From Mycobacterium adipatum (lineage in GTDB: Bacteria; Actinomycetota; Actinomycetes; Mycobacteriales; Mycobacteriaceae), in the NCBI RefSeq assembly GCF_001644575.1, contig NZ_CP015596.1, forward strand, positions 372,001 to 436,000: 64,000 nt of DNA, written 5' to 3'. Position numbers and translations under genes: made by a program. The notes beneath the pieces are model-generated. The model did no database searches and was not told the origin of the DNA. It saw nothing but the letters and a program-made list of their open reading frames with translations. This document shows, piece by piece, positions 34,296 to 43,513 of the stretch (within the stretch, counting starts at the first letter, position 1; each line of letters opens with the position of its first letter).

Positions 34296-34784
34296 TTACG
34301 TGTCGCCGACGCCGAAAGCCTCGGCGAAGCTAACGTTGCCCCTGGTTTCCCTCTGGGTTGCGTCCACGGCAGCCAGGAGGCGGGAGTTCTCGATGACTAT
34401 CATCTCGACGTCCTGTTGGTCATCTGCATAGTGGCGATGCCATACCCACGGCGGCGTATACACGAAGTCGCCTGCGCTCCACGTTACGCGTTGATCGCCA
34501 ATCTCCGACCAGCCCGAGCCATGTCGCACGAAGTGAACTGACTCGTGTACGTGTCGATGAAGGTCACTGCCCGCACCGGCGGGGATCTTCTGCAGGAAGA
34601 ACTCAATGGAGCGGGCGGGTATCCGCAGAAGCAATCCAATTTCTGATGGGCTTCCGGTCTGGATCCAGTGTGCCTCGGTGGAGTTCACGACGAGGTGCTC
34701 CTCGGTCACGTGCTGGGTGTCGCGATCCCCTGCGCGCGCCATACTTTCGGCGAAATCGGCTAGCTCGTCACGGGATAGGGTCAT
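34296..34784 (-). CDS. Cupin-domain protein
   Basis: A 162-aa single-domain cupin. The first cupin motif is visible in GSDLHRHVHESVHFVRHGSGWSEIG and the second in WSAGDFVYTPPWVWHRHYADD, supplying His/Glu/His and His metal ligands. AGAGGAG precedes the ATG at 34784. Resemblance to half of a gentisate/hydroxynaphthoate dioxygenase-type cupin suggests a metal-dependent role in aromatic or 3-oxo-acid chemistry; substrate unknown. It follows pcaJ by about 70 bp on the same strand and may be part of the pca transcript. Confidence 0.75.
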   Translation of the reverse strand: MTLSRDELADFAESMARAGDRDTQHVTEEHLVVNSTEAHWIQTGSPSEIGLLLRIPARSIEFFLQKIPAGAGSDLHRHVHESVHFVRHGSGWSEIGDQRVTWSAGDFVYTPPWVWHRHYADDQQDVEMIVIENSRLLAAVDATQRETRGNVSFAEAFGVGDT

Positions 34785-34855
34785 CAATCCACTCCTCTGG
34801 GAATTTCGTCGCTGAGCGAGCATGGAGTCACTTTTCGGCGACCCAAGCGCCAGGG

Positions 34856-35545
34856 TCACGACAGAGCTATGTGCAAGCGCTTCTCGAGCGCGGCGATACT
34901 GATGGCGAAGGTCTCGAGTACGCGCACGCGTCCGTCTCCGGCGTTGTCGATGTCGAAGATCGCGTACTCGGTATACAGCCGGCTGACGCACCGAAGCCCG
35001 GTCAGCGGGTAACTGCACTCCGGAACCAACTTCGCGGTCCTGTCCTTGCCGAACAGCGTCATCATCACGAATACGCGCTTCGCTCCGATGGCGAGATCCA
35101 TCGCACCCCCGACCGCGGGAATGGCGTCCGGTGCTCCGGTGTGCCAGTTGGCGAGGTCTCCACGCTCGCTGACCTGAAACGCCCCGAGCACACACACGTC
35201 GAGATGGCCGCCGCGCATCATGGCGAAGGAGTCGGCGTGGTGGAAGTAGGACGCCCCAGGGGTTTCGGTGACCGGAACCTTGCCTGCATTGGTGAGATCC
35301 GGGTCAATGGCGTCTCCTGTCGCGGCGCCTCCCATGCCGAGCATGCCGTTCTCGGTGTGCAGCACCACCTCGGCGGCGGGGTCGAGGTAGTCGGCGACCA
35401 TCGTGGGCTGGCCGATGCCGAGATTGACGTACGACCCAGGTGCGATGTCGCGGGCGATCATCGCGGCGATCTCCCCGCGGTCCAACGGGCCACGGTCGAG
35501 ATGCTCGACACGACGCCGTGTCCTTGCATCGAGCGTTCCCGTCAC
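34856..35545 (-). CDS. pcaJ: 3-oxoadipate CoA-transferase subunit B
   Basis: A 229-aa CoA-transferase beta subunit with the catalytic glutamate E65 in HTENGMLGMG and the conserved GIGQPT and GGAMDLAIGAKRVFVMM segments. Together with the adjacent alpha subunit it moves CoA from succinyl-CoA to 3-oxoadipate. Its start overlaps the pcaI stop (ATGA at 35542-35545). The gene order in the pca operon makes 3-oxoadipate the likely acceptor rather than acetoacetate. Confidence 0.88.
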   Translation of the reverse strand: MTGTLDARTRRRVEHLDRGPLDRGEIAAMIARDIAPGSYVNLGIGQPTMVADYLDPAAEVVLHTENGMLGMGGAATGDAIDPDLTNAGKVPVTETPGASYFHHADSFAMMRGGHLDVCVLGAFQVSERGDLANWHTGAPDAIPAVGGAMDLAIGAKRVFVMMTLFGKDRTAKLVPECSYPLTGLRCVSRLYTEYAIFDIDNAGDGRVRVLETFAISIAALEKRLHIALS

Positions 35546-36240
35546 GAGGCGGCCTCGGTGCGGGCGGCGGGAATCGAGGACAGGTCGAGGATGCGGTCGA
35601 CGAAGATACCCGGCGTCACGACCGTCTCGGGGTCGATGCCTCCGGTCTCGACGACGCGGGAGACCTCAACGACGGTCAGCGTGGCGGCGGTCGCCATGAC
35701 CGGACCGAAGTTGCGAGCAGTCTTGCGGTACAACAGGTTTCCGGCCCGGTCGGCCAGGTGTGCTGCGATGAGTGCGACGTCGCCGCGGATCGGATACTCC
35801 AGCACGTAGTCGCGGCCGTCGATCGTGCGGATCTCCTTGCCCGAGGCGAGCGGGGTGCCGACACCGGTCGGGCAGAAGAACGCGCCAATGCCCGCGCCTG
35901 CCGCTCTGATCCGCTCGGCCAGGTTGCCCTGCGGGACCACTTCGAGGTCGACCATGCCGTCCCGGTAGAGCCTGTCGAACACGTACGAATCGGCCTGTCG
36001 GGGGAAGGAACAAATGACCTTCGCGACCCGACCGGCAGCCAGCAGCGCGGCCAGACCGGTGTCGCCGTTGCCCGCGTTGTTGCTGACGATGGTGAGCTCG
36101 GCGGCGCCCTGTTCGATGATCGCATCGATGAGTGTGGTGGGCATGCCCGCCATGCCGAATCCGCCGACGAGAATTGTGGCGCCGTCAGCGATTCCGGCGA
36201 CGGCTTCGTGGGCGGCGGCGCAGACGGCGGTGCGGCTCAT
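35542..36240 (-). CDS. pcaI: 3-oxoadipate CoA-transferase subunit A
   Basis: A 232-aa CoA-transferase alpha subunit with the glycine-rich CoA-binding segment ILVGGFGMAGMP near the start, LTIVSNNAGNGDTGLAAL, SFPRQADSYVFDRLYRDG and FFCPTGVGTPLASGKEI. It overlaps both neighbours by 4 bp. Confidence 0.88.
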   Translation of the reverse strand: MSRTAVCAAAHEAVAGIADGATILVGGFGMAGMPTTLIDAIIEQGAAELTIVSNNAGNGDTGLAALLAAGRVAKVICSFPRQADSYVFDRLYRDGMVDLEVVPQGNLAERIRAAGAGIGAFFCPTGVGTPLASGKEIRTIDGRDYVLEYPIRGDVALIAAHLADRAGNLLYRKTARNFGPVMATAATLTVVEVSRVVETGGIDPETVVTPGIFVDRILDLSSIPAARTEAAS

Positions 36241-37418
36241 GACGACGCCCGCTCGTCCTCGTCGAATTCCGGCAATACCTCGGCGGCGATGCGAAACGCG
36301 GAGTTGGCGTCGGGGACGCCACAGTAGATGGCAGTCTGCATCAGCAGCTCCTTGATCTCGTCGTTGCTCAAACCGTTCCGGCGGGCCGCTCGCAGGTGCA
36401 TCGCCAGTTCCTCGCGGTGCCCGCGCGCGACCAGCGCCGTCAGGGTGATCATCGAGCGGCTGCGAAGGTCTAGACCTGGGCGTGTCCAGATGGTTCCCCA
36501 GGCGTACTGGGTGATCAGGTGCTGGAAATCGGCGGTCATGTCGGTGGTACCGGCGATTGCCCGGTCGACGTGCCCGTCGCCGAGCACCTGGCGCCGTATC
36601 GCCATTCCCGCGCGACACACATCCTCGACGGTCCTAGTCGCAGGCTGCGGAATACCCACCTGCTCTGCGATGAGGCCGGCGACCCGGTCCGGGGCTTCGG
36701 CGGGTGCCAGGTGGCCGACACCGTCGAGCACTACGAGGTCACCGTCCTGGACACCGGAGGCGATGCGCCGCAATGACTCCGGCGGTGTGGGCACGTCGGC
36801 GCTGCCTGCCACGGCCAGGACGGGAGTGACGATCTCGCGCAATCGGTCGGAGACGTCGAATGCCGCGAGGGCCTCGCAGGCCTGCGCATAGGACTCCGGA
36901 TCGGTGTGGCTGAGGGTGTCCAGCAGCGCCGCGCCGACACCTGGTTGCCGGTCGACGAAGCCCGGCGCGAACCACCGCTGGGCCGCGCCCGAGAGTAAGG
37001 TTTCGACGCCCTCGGCGCGGACGGTGGCGGCGCGCTCGAGCCAGCCAGCTGGGGTGCCGATCAACGCACCGGTGCCCAGTAGGGTCGCCGAGTCCACCCG
37101 TTGCGGCGCGTCGAGCATCAGCTGCAGACCGACACAGCCACCGAGCGAATCACCGGCGTAGTGGAAGGTCTCGGCGTGCATGTCGTCGGCGAGTGCCAGC
37201 ACGGCGACCGCGAGTTCGGCGATCGTGAAGGGCTCGCCAGGACCGCCTCGACCGTGACCGGGTAGGTCCCACCCGACGACGCGGGCGTGCGCACTCAGCC
37301 ATCCAGCCGCAGCGCTCCACAGCGTGGCTGCCGAGGTACCCAGTGAAGGCCCCAGCACGAGGACAGGCGCACCGTCGGGTCCGCCGAAGTCGATTGTGGC
37401 CAAGGCCGGAATGGTCAT
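36237..37418 (-). CDS. pcaL: Fused 3-oxoadipate enol-lactonase / 4-carboxymuconolactone decarboxylase
   Basis: A 393-aa bifunctional protein. Residues 1-260 form an alpha/beta-hydrolase (GWDLPGHGRG, nucleophile YAGDSLGGCVG near 92, acid AGSADVPTP, His GVGHLAPAEAP), the PcaD lactonase. Residues 265-393 form a carboxymuconolactone decarboxylase domain (RRQVLGDGHVDRA, LITQYAWGTIWTRPGLDLRSRSM, ELLMQTAIYCGVPDAN), the PcaC function. The fusion is known from Rhodococcus and Streptomyces. It converts carboxymuconolactone to 3-oxoadipate in two steps. Confidence 0.9.
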   Translation of the reverse strand: MTIPALATIDFGGPDGAPVLVLGPSLGTSAATLWSAAAGWLSAHARVVGWDLPGHGRGGPGEPFTIAELAVAVLALADDMHAETFHYAGDSLGGCVGLQLMLDAPQRVDSATLLGTGALIGTPAGWLERAATVRAEGVETLLSGAAQRWFAPGFVDRQPGVGAALLDTLSHTDPESYAQACEALAAFDVSDRLREIVTPVLAVAGSADVPTPPESLRRIASGVQDGDLVVLDGVGHLAPAEAPDRVAGLIAEQVGIPQPATRTVEDVCRAGMAIRRQVLGDGHVDRAIAGTTDMTADFQHLITQYAWGTIWTRPGLDLRSRSMITLTALVARGHREELAMHLRAARRNGLSNDEIKELLMQTAIYCGVPDANSAFRIAAEVLPEFDEDERASS

Positions 37419-38620
37419 GACGCAGACTTGATGAAGCGGCGGGCCCGACTCAAGGTCGAATCGATCAGCCGATCGGCGGCACCGGTGTAGTCGGGCCGTG
37501 CTGGGCTACCGGTCAACTCGGTCATTGCACGTTGTTCGGTGAGCAGCCCGCCCGCGTCGGCCAGGTTCGCGGCCGCCCGCGCCGTGTCCACCTGCAACCC
37601 GGAGAGCAGTTCGGAGGCTTGGATGGCCGCCACGACGGTGTGGCGGGCGAGCGTGCGCAGTGTGGCCCATTCGGCGTGCCACGCGCCGTCGGAGCGCTCG
37701 TCGACACTCGCTCCTGCGGCCAGGTGCAGGGTGGCGCCCAAGGTGCCCGCGGTGAGCGCGGTGCGCCGGATCAACACAGAGCGGACGGGATTGTTCTTGT
37801 GCGGCATCGTCGATGAGCCGCCACCAGTCCCCTCGGCCAGCTCGCCGACCTCGGGCCGGCTACCGGTCGCGATGTCGGCGGCGATGTGCCCCCAGGCGTC
37901 GCAGCAGCTCACCAACGCATCCCCGATGCGGGTGATCGCCGAGCGGGTGGTGTGCCAGGGCGGAGCCGGCGCCAGCCGCAGTGCGCCGGCGAGCGCGTCG
38001 CTCAACGCGATGGCGCCGTCCACCGAACCGGTCAATTCGGTAGCCGCCGCCAGCGTTCCCACCGCGCCACCGACCTGCACCGGCAGCGAGGGCAGCAGCC
38101 CGGTCAGCGGTTCGGCGGCGTCCAGTATGCCGGTAAGCCAACGTGCCATCTTGGCGCCGAAGGTGCTTGGTAGGGCGGCCTGGGTCAGGGTACGCGCGAG
38201 TGTTGGTGTGCTCCGGTGCCTCTCAGCGAGCTCGGACAGCGCCCGGACTTGGACGGTGAACTCGTCGCCGATGCGCATGAGGACATCACGGGCGCAGATG
38301 ACGAGCGCTGTGTCGACGACGTCCTGACTGGTTAGCCCGCGGTGTAACCAGCGGGCTGTCGCCGCCGTTGAGCGCTCACGCAACAACGTGACCAGAGCGC
38401 TGACGGGGCTGCCGTCGGTGGCGGCGCGGCGGGCGATCGACTCGGTGTCGGCGTCGGCGATGAGGTCTGCCAAGCTGGCACGCGCCTCTTGCGGTGCGAT
38501 ACCGGCGTCGACGAGGCTGTCCAGCCACGCCCGTTCCACGGCCACCATGGCCTCGAGGAATGCGGGGCCGCTCATCAGGTCGCCTGCGAGGTCGTCGCCC
38601 GGCCAGAAGAGGTCAGTCAT
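37415..38620 (-). CDS. pcaB: 3-carboxy-cis,cis-muconate cycloisomerase
   Basis: A 401-aa member of the fumarase/aspartase superfamily. Conserved regions are visible as RWLHRGLTSQDVVDTALVI, LPVQVGGAVGTLAA and the signature GGSSTMPHKNNPVRS. It lactonises the ring-cleavage product of PcaHG. The ATG at 38620 overlaps the pcaG stop. Length is slightly below the 440-450 aa of many homologues, as expected for actinobacterial versions. Confidence 0.9.
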   Translation of the reverse strand: MTDLFWPGDDLAGDLMSGPAFLEAMVAVERAWLDSLVDAGIAPQEARASLADLIADADTESIARRAATDGSPVSALVTLLRERSTAATARWLHRGLTSQDVVDTALVICARDVLMRIGDEFTVQVRALSELAERHRSTPTLARTLTQAALPSTFGAKMARWLTGILDAAEPLTGLLPSLPVQVGGAVGTLAAATELTGSVDGAIALSDALAGALRLAPAPPWHTTRSAITRIGDALVSCCDAWGHIAADIATGSRPEVGELAEGTGGGSSTMPHKNNPVRSVLIRRTALTAGTLGATLHLAAGASVDERSDGAWHAEWATLRTLARHTVVAAIQASELLSGLQVDTARAAANLADAGGLLTEQRAMTELTGSPARPDYTGAADRLIDSTLSRARRFIKSAS

Positions 38621-39186
38621 CGCTGGTGTCCCGCGTAGCGCAGGAAGACCGTCTCGGGTTTGCCTGGCGCGTCCTGCAATTGGATGTCGAAGCGTAGTCC
38701 GGCGCCCTCGCGGGTGGCGATGAGCGTGTCGCGACGCTCGGGCGGCAGGGACGCCAGCAGTGGATCGCCGGCCAGCTGCCCCCCGGGCACGTAGGCGCGG
38801 GTGAACAGCCGGTTGAGCAGCCCGCGGGCGAACACGGTGATCAGAAAGAACGGTGCCGCACCGGGATCGCAGGGACCTGGGATGACGGTGGAAAAGTTGT
38901 ACCGTCCGCCATCGTCGGTGCCGGCGCGGCCCCACCCAGTGAAGGTCCAGCCGTCCCGGTGTAGCGAGCCGGTGGACGTGGGGATGGTGCCGTCGGCGTT
39001 TGCCTGCCAGATCTCAAGTAGGGCGTCGGGAACAGGCTGGCCGTCACCATCGAGGACCAAGCCGGAAAGCTGGACGGCACCCGGTGAGCCGGCCGGAACC
39101 AGCTGGTCGCACCGGTCGAACGGGAGTGCGTAACCGAAAAAGGGTCCGACGGTCTGCCCCGGGGTGGCGGTGAGCAGGGTATTCAT
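38617..39186 (-). CDS. pcaG: Protocatechuate 3,4-dioxygenase alpha subunit
   Basis: A 189-aa intradiol dioxygenase alpha subunit: TPGQTVGPFFGYALPF, LVLDGDGQPVPDALLEIWQANADG, FTGWGRAGTDDGGRYNFSTVIPG and FARGLLNRLFTRAYVPG. As usual for PcaG it lacks the four iron ligands and pairs with PcaH. The ATG at 39186 abuts the end of pcaH. Confidence 0.9.
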   Translation of the reverse strand: MNTLLTATPGQTVGPFFGYALPFDRCDQLVPAGSPGAVQLSGLVLDGDGQPVPDALLEIWQANADGTIPTSTGSLHRDGWTFTGWGRAGTDDGGRYNFSTVIPGPCDPGAAPFFLITVFARGLLNRLFTRAYVPGGQLAGDPLLASLPPERRDTLIATREGAGLRFDIQLQDAPGKPETVFLRYAGHQR

Positions 39187-39983
39187 CAGTGTTCGCTTCC
39201 GCGGTGGGGATCCTCGGTCGGAGTGCGCGTCGCGCCGGTGAGGATGATGTCCCACCGGTATCCGGTGGCCCATTCGTGGGTGGTGACGTCGTGGTCGTAG
39301 TTGGCAATCAGTCGGTCTCGGGCCTTTCGGTCGGTGATCGACTGATAGATCGGGTCCAGCGCGAACAACGGGTCGCCGGGGAAGTACATCTGGGTGATCA
39401 GCCGTTGCGTGAATTCCGTTCCGAACACCGAGAAGTGGATGTGGGCTGGGCGCCAAGCGTTGCGGTGGTTCCTCCACGGATACGGCCCTGGCTTGATCGT
39501 GGTGAAGCGGTAGCTTCCGTCGTCATCGGTCAGGCAGCGGCCGACGCCGGTGAAGTTGGGGTCGATCGCGGACGGGTGCTGATCACGCTTGTGGATGTAG
39601 CGACCGCCGGCGTTGGCCTGCCAGATCTCGACGAGTTGACGTCGCACCGGCCGTCCGTCGCCGTCGACCACCCGGCCGGTCACCACTATCCGTTCGCCGA
39701 TGGGTTCGCCTGAGTGCTGGATGGTGAGGTCCGATTCAAGCGGATGCACGTCGCGTTCGGAAAAGCAGGGCGTCCACAGCTCGACGCCCTCCGGGTCAGC
39801 GTGGTGTAGGTCCTTCGTGGGATGACGCAGCAGGCTGCTGCGGTAGGGCGCGTAGCCGAGCCGCGGCTGCGTCTCCTCGATGCCAGCGCGCTGATACTCG
39901 GACTCGATCGCCTCGATCTCCGCGCTGATCGCCTGCTGCCTCGGCAACCCGCCGTCGGGATCGGGGTCGATCACTGCTGTCAT
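39186..39983 (-). CDS. pcaH: Protocatechuate 3,4-dioxygenase beta subunit
   Basis: A 265-aa catalytic subunit. The Fe(III) ligands are Y129 (NAGGRYIHKRDQHP), Y168 (PGPYPWRNH), H181 and H183 (RPAHIHFSVFG). It opens the protocatechuate ring between the two hydroxyl carbons to give 3-carboxy-cis,cis-muconate. It is the first gene of pcaHGBLIJ, all overlapping and on the minus strand, and divergent from the IclR regulator. It accepts the product of the phthalate decarboxylase encoded 20 kb away. Confidence 0.92.
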   Translation of the reverse strand: MTAVIDPDPDGGLPRQQAISAEIEAIESEYQRAGIEETQPRLGYAPYRSSLLRHPTKDLHHADPEGVELWTPCFSERDVHPLESDLTIQHSGEPIGERIVVTGRVVDGDGRPVRRQLVEIWQANAGGRYIHKRDQHPSAIDPNFTGVGRCLTDDDGSYRFTTIKPGPYPWRNHRNAWRPAHIHFSVFGTEFTQRLITQMYFPGDPLFALDPIYQSITDRKARDRLIANYDHDVTTHEWATGYRWDIILTGATRTPTEDPHRGSEH

Positions 39984-40053
39984 AGCCTTGACACTATTGG
40001 CTCCTCGGCGACTGACCTACGCTAGATTACCACTGAGCGGAAAGGATCCGTGA
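39984..40053. promoter_or_regulatory. Divergent pcaH-pcaR control region
   Basis: A 70-bp spacer between divergent start codons. It holds the AAAGGA ribosome site of the regulator (about 40040) and must hold both promoters. TTGACA-like TTGACAC at 40000 on the plus strand is one candidate -35. I see no clear dyad. Confidence 0.5.
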
Positions 40054-40803
40054 GTGGCGGGAAATACCTCAACGCCCGGCACCAGCGTCGCTTCTCGTTT
40101 GCTGCGCATGGTCGCCGCCTTCGATGAGTGGCACCGGACACTGACGCTGTCCGAACTGGCGGGTAGGGCCAGCCTGCCGATGGCCACGGCCCACCGGCTG
40201 GCTGCCGAACTGGTTGCGGGCGGGGCGTTGCAGCGCCGCACGGACGGTCGTTTCGAGGTCGGCCGACTGATGTGGAGCGCTGGGCTGCTCGCCCCGGTCG
40301 GAGGCGGATTACGGCAGGTCGCAGAGCCGTTCTTGCACGATGTCTACGCGGCAACGCTCGCCACCGTGCACCTCGCGGTACGCGACGGCAACGAAGTATT
40401 GTACCTCGAGCGGATGATGGGTAGGGCATCCGTGCCGATCGTTAGCACCGTCGGCAGCAGGTTGCCGATGCACTGCACCGGCGTCGGCAAGGTGCTGTTG
40501 GCGCACGCGCCACGCGAAGTCCAGGATCAGGTGTTTGCCAATCTGACTCCGATTACTCCCTACACAATCACCCAGCCTGCGGTGCTGTCCCGACAGTTGG
40601 AGGGGGTGCGGCGCGAGGGGTTGGCTACCACCGTGGAAGAGATGTCGCTAGGCGCCTGTTCACTGGCCGTGCCGATCGTCCGGCAGTCCGACGACGCTGT
40701 GGTGGCCGCGATCGCCGTCGTAGTTCCGTCGTTGAAGCGAGGTCGCCAGCGACTGCTCGGCGCCCTGCAGGTGGCTGCCCGCGGCATCGTCCGGCTGCTG
40801 TGA
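40054..40803 (+). CDS. pcaR: IclR-family regulator of the protocatechuate operon
   Basis: A 249-aa IclR protein starting at GTG. The winged HTH spans residues 10-70 (SVASRLLRMVAAFDEWHRTLTLSELAGRASLPMATAHRLAAELV). The effector domain has AATLATVHLAVRDGNEVLYLERMMG, LPMHCTGVGKVLLAHAP and VRREGLATTVEEMSLGACSLAVPI. Divergent placement next to pcaH is the typical actinobacterial pcaR arrangement, where 3-oxoadipate or protocatechuate is the usual effector. Confidence 0.88.
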   Translation: MAGNTSTPGTSVASRLLRMVAAFDEWHRTLTLSELAGRASLPMATAHRLAAELVAGGALQRRTDGRFEVGRLMWSAGLLAPVGGGLRQVAEPFLHDVYAATLATVHLAVRDGNEVLYLERMMGRASVPIVSTVGSRLPMHCTGVGKVLLAHAPREVQDQVFANLTPITPYTITQPAVLSRQLEGVRREGLATTVEEMSLGACSLAVPIVRQSDDAVVAAIAVVVPSLKRGRQRLLGALQVAARGIVRLL

Positions 40804-41061
40804 CCCACGGGCCGCCGCAGCAGCGATCGCTGTGCTGTCGGGCGGCTTCTGACAAAACGCGACACCGTCGCTAGCCGTCGAAAAAGTGGTGACTGCCATG
40901 ACATCTGGCGCGAATCGGAGTCCGCGCCGCGGTGGAGGGATAGACGCGACCGATCCCCCAGTTGAAGCTGAGAAAGCATCAGCAAAGGGTCCGCCGTTCA
41001 ACGATCAGCGGCGGAATCCATCCTGCCCACCTCGCACTCTCACCTCGCGAATCGTCACTTG
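40804..41061. other. Spacer between pcaR and the frameshifted IS256
   Basis: A 258-bp stretch. A frame starting ATGACATCTGGC at 40899 could be the first codons of a gene removed by the IS256 element, but no family is recognisable. Nothing else seen. Confidence 0.35.
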
Positions 41062-42551
41062 GAGGAATTGTCAATACCTGTGGATCGGGGTGTTTCAGGC
41101 GACCTCCGTTCCGGCGTCCTGATCGTCGTCTGAGGGCGGTGTTGGTGGGGTGATGTCGGTGGGGCGTTCGAGCAGTTTGCCTTTGTGGAAGACCGCGCCG
41201 GCGCGGACCAGGGCGACCAGGTGCGGGGCGTTGACGGCGCGCCAGCGGGCCGAGGCGGCGTCGATCAGCTTGTAGGCCATCGCTAGTCCGGCCGTTCGCG
41301 ATCCCGGGCCTTTTGTCACCTTGGTCCGAAGTCGCACTGTGGCGAAGGTGCTTTCGATCGGGTTCGTCGTGCGCAGGTGGATCCAATGTTCGGCCGGGTA
41401 CTTGAAGAACTCCAGCAGCACATCGAGGTCGTCGGTGATCTTGGCGACCGCCTTGGGGTACTTGGCGCCGAAATCGACCTCGAAGGCCTTGACCGCGAGC
41501 TGGGCCTTGTCGATATCCTCGGCGTTGTAGATCTCCTTGAGTGCCGCCAGGGCCGACGGGTGTGCTGATTTCGGCAGTGCGGCAAGAACATTGGCTTGCT
41601 TGTGGAACCAGCAGCGCTGCTCTTTGGTGGCCGGGAACACCTCACGGACCGCTTTCCAGAACCCGAGTGCACCGTCACCGACGGCGAGCACGGGGCGGTC
41701 ATGCCGCGCCGTTTGCAGTCGCGCAGCAGATCGGCCCACGACTCGGCCGATTCACGGTAGCCGTCGCTGATCGCCACCAGCTCCTTGCGGCCGTCAGCGC
41801 GCACACCGAGCATCACCAGCAGACACAGCTTTTCCTGGTCCAGGCGGACCTTGAGGGGGATGCCGTCGACCCACAGGTAGACATAGTCGCTGCCCGACAG
41901 ATCGCGACGACCGAACGCGGCGGCCTCATCTTGCCACTGCGACGTGAGCCGGGTGATCGTCGATGCCGACAACCCGGCACCGGAGCCGAGGAACTGCTCC
42001 AGGGCCGGGGTGAAATCGCTGCTCGACAACCCGTGCAGGTACAACAGCGGCAACACCTCGGACATCTGCGGGGACTTGCGCGCCCAGGCCGGCAGGATCG
42101 CCGAGGAGAACCGCTTGCGTTCACCAGTGTCGGGATCGACACGTTTGTCGTTGACCCGCGGGGCCCTCACCTGCACCGCACCGGCTGCGGTCAGCACCTC
42201 GCGCGGCTGGTGGTAGCCGTTGCGGACCACCAATCGGTGGCCGTTGTCATCGCGCTGGTCAGCGAACTGCGCCACGTAGGCGGCGACCTCGGCCTGCAAC
42301 GCCGCGGCCAGCATCTGCCGAGCGCCATCACGGACAATCTCATCCAACAACGACCGACCAGCACCACTGTCGGTGTTGTCGTTGGCCTCCGCGCCGTCGT
42401 GAACTACGGTGAGCATGGGCGTACCTTCCCAACCAGCGCGCCAACGCCGGTCTTGATCGAATACCTGATTCCGTGATGATCATCCTCGGGAAGGTGCGCT
42501 CATTTTCACGCCCCCACGCCGAGGCTCATCCACAGGTTCTGATCATTCCTC
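41062..42551 (-). mobile_element. IS256-family insertion sequence, third sequence type, inactivated
   Basis: A 1490-bp element with ends GAGGAATTGTCAATACCTGT and, inward from the right, GAGGAATGATCAGAACCTGT. The flanks cgtcacttg and tcactaagc are not a 9-bp duplication. Its transposase is diverged from the other copies and frameshifted. Confidence 0.87.
41095..42416 (-). pseudogene. IS256-family transposase, frameshifted
   Basis: The N-terminal part starts at ATG 42416 (LTVVHDGAEANDNTDSGAGRSLLDEIV) and runs normally through YVYLWVDGIPLKVRLD to CKRRGMTAP. Here a single missing base near 41696 shifts the frame. PVLAVGDGALGFWKAV onward continues in the next frame to the stop at 41095. Apart from this shift the catalytic residues are present. 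A sequencing error is possible. Confidence 0.85.
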
Positions 42552-43427
42552 TCACTAAGCCTGATTCCACCGACCGACGGTGTGGTGGCCGGTTGAGCTG
42601 ATGGTCTTGATCCGGGCTGGTGGTGGGCATGACGAGGCCGCTGGTCTGTCCAGCTTTTCCTGTCGGGTTCCTGGTTGTCGGGTCGGGTGGTCGGTGGTTC
42701 AGGCGCTGGATCGGTGGCCGATGGTGTTGTGCCACAGGGTCATCCATGCTGGTTCGGCGGGCCAGTGCCGGGGTAGGTGCAGGATCGGTCGTCGTTGGGG
42801 TCGGGCCAGACGAGCCGGGATATTGACCAGGTGACGGCGCAGGGTCGCCCCGCGCGCGGTGCGGTGACGGGTCCCGGCCAGGGTCGCGGTGGCGCGCAGC
42901 AGATTGTGGGCGATCGCGGCGCAGACGGCCCAGGCACTGTTGGCGCCGAAGCGCCCGGAGGGAATGTGGGCCAAGGGGCCGTCGATGAGGTCGGCGAAGG
43001 TGGTTTCGATGATGGCGTGGCGGCGGTGGGTGATGTCGGCGTCGGTGGCCGACTCGGTGGTGTTGGTGAAAAACGGGTGATACCGCCAGATCGGGAACAG
43101 CCCGTCTTGGGGTTGGTTGGCGTCTTTGACCCGGCGCACGATCAGCCGGGCGGTGACCGCCTCATAGGTGCCGGTTTTGGCCATGGTGTAGACGGCTTCA
43201 GCGACTTCGGCATCAGAGATCCAGGCCCCGGTCTCGCGATCGAGCACCGCACCCGGGTATTTCACCGGGGTCCAGGCGTTCTCGGGAATGCTGTCGATGG
43301 CGCGTTGCACCGCGGCGTTGCGGGTCAGCACCAGCGAGAACACCGCCCCGTAGCGGCGGCATACCCGGATCACCGCCCGCGATCCATAGGCGCTGTCACC
43401 GCGCACGATGATCTGCCCGGTGACGCC
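42552..43427 (-). pseudogene. IS1380-family transposase, N-terminus removed by the Tn3-type transposon
   Basis: The C-terminal half (243 codons, stop at 42699) is intact. It reads VTGQIIVRGDSAYGSRAVIRVCRRYGAVFSLVLTRN, then FPIWRYHPFFTNT, ADITHRRHAIIETTFADLIDGPLAHIPSGRFGANSAWAVCAAIAHNLLRA and ending with LWHNTIGHR. Homology begins exactly at 43427, next to the GGGG of the transposon end. The 42552-42698 stretch is probably the IS1380 non-coding end. Residues before VTGQ seen in the extended frame come from the transposon repeat. Confidence 0.87.
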
Positions 43428-43481
43428 GGGGTCCCGGCAGTAATGGCGCAAAAAACAACGAGGTTCGCGTAGCGCCTGGTC
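43428..43481 (+). repeat. Left terminal inverted repeat of the mercury transposon
   Basis: GGGGTCCCGGCAGTAATGGC begins the repeat, which continues with a run of six A and GAGGTTCGCGTAGCGCCTGGTC. 53 of 54 bases match the right repeat. Confidence 0.95.
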
Positions 43482-43513
43482 CGGGTAGACGGACGAGTCG
43501 TTGTTGGTGGCCG

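Noticed and set aside
41053..42560. TCACT next to both ends of the 41062 element considered as a target duplication
   Set aside because: The positions relative to the ends differ (cgtcacttg versus tcactaagc), so the match is not a true direct repeat at the borders.
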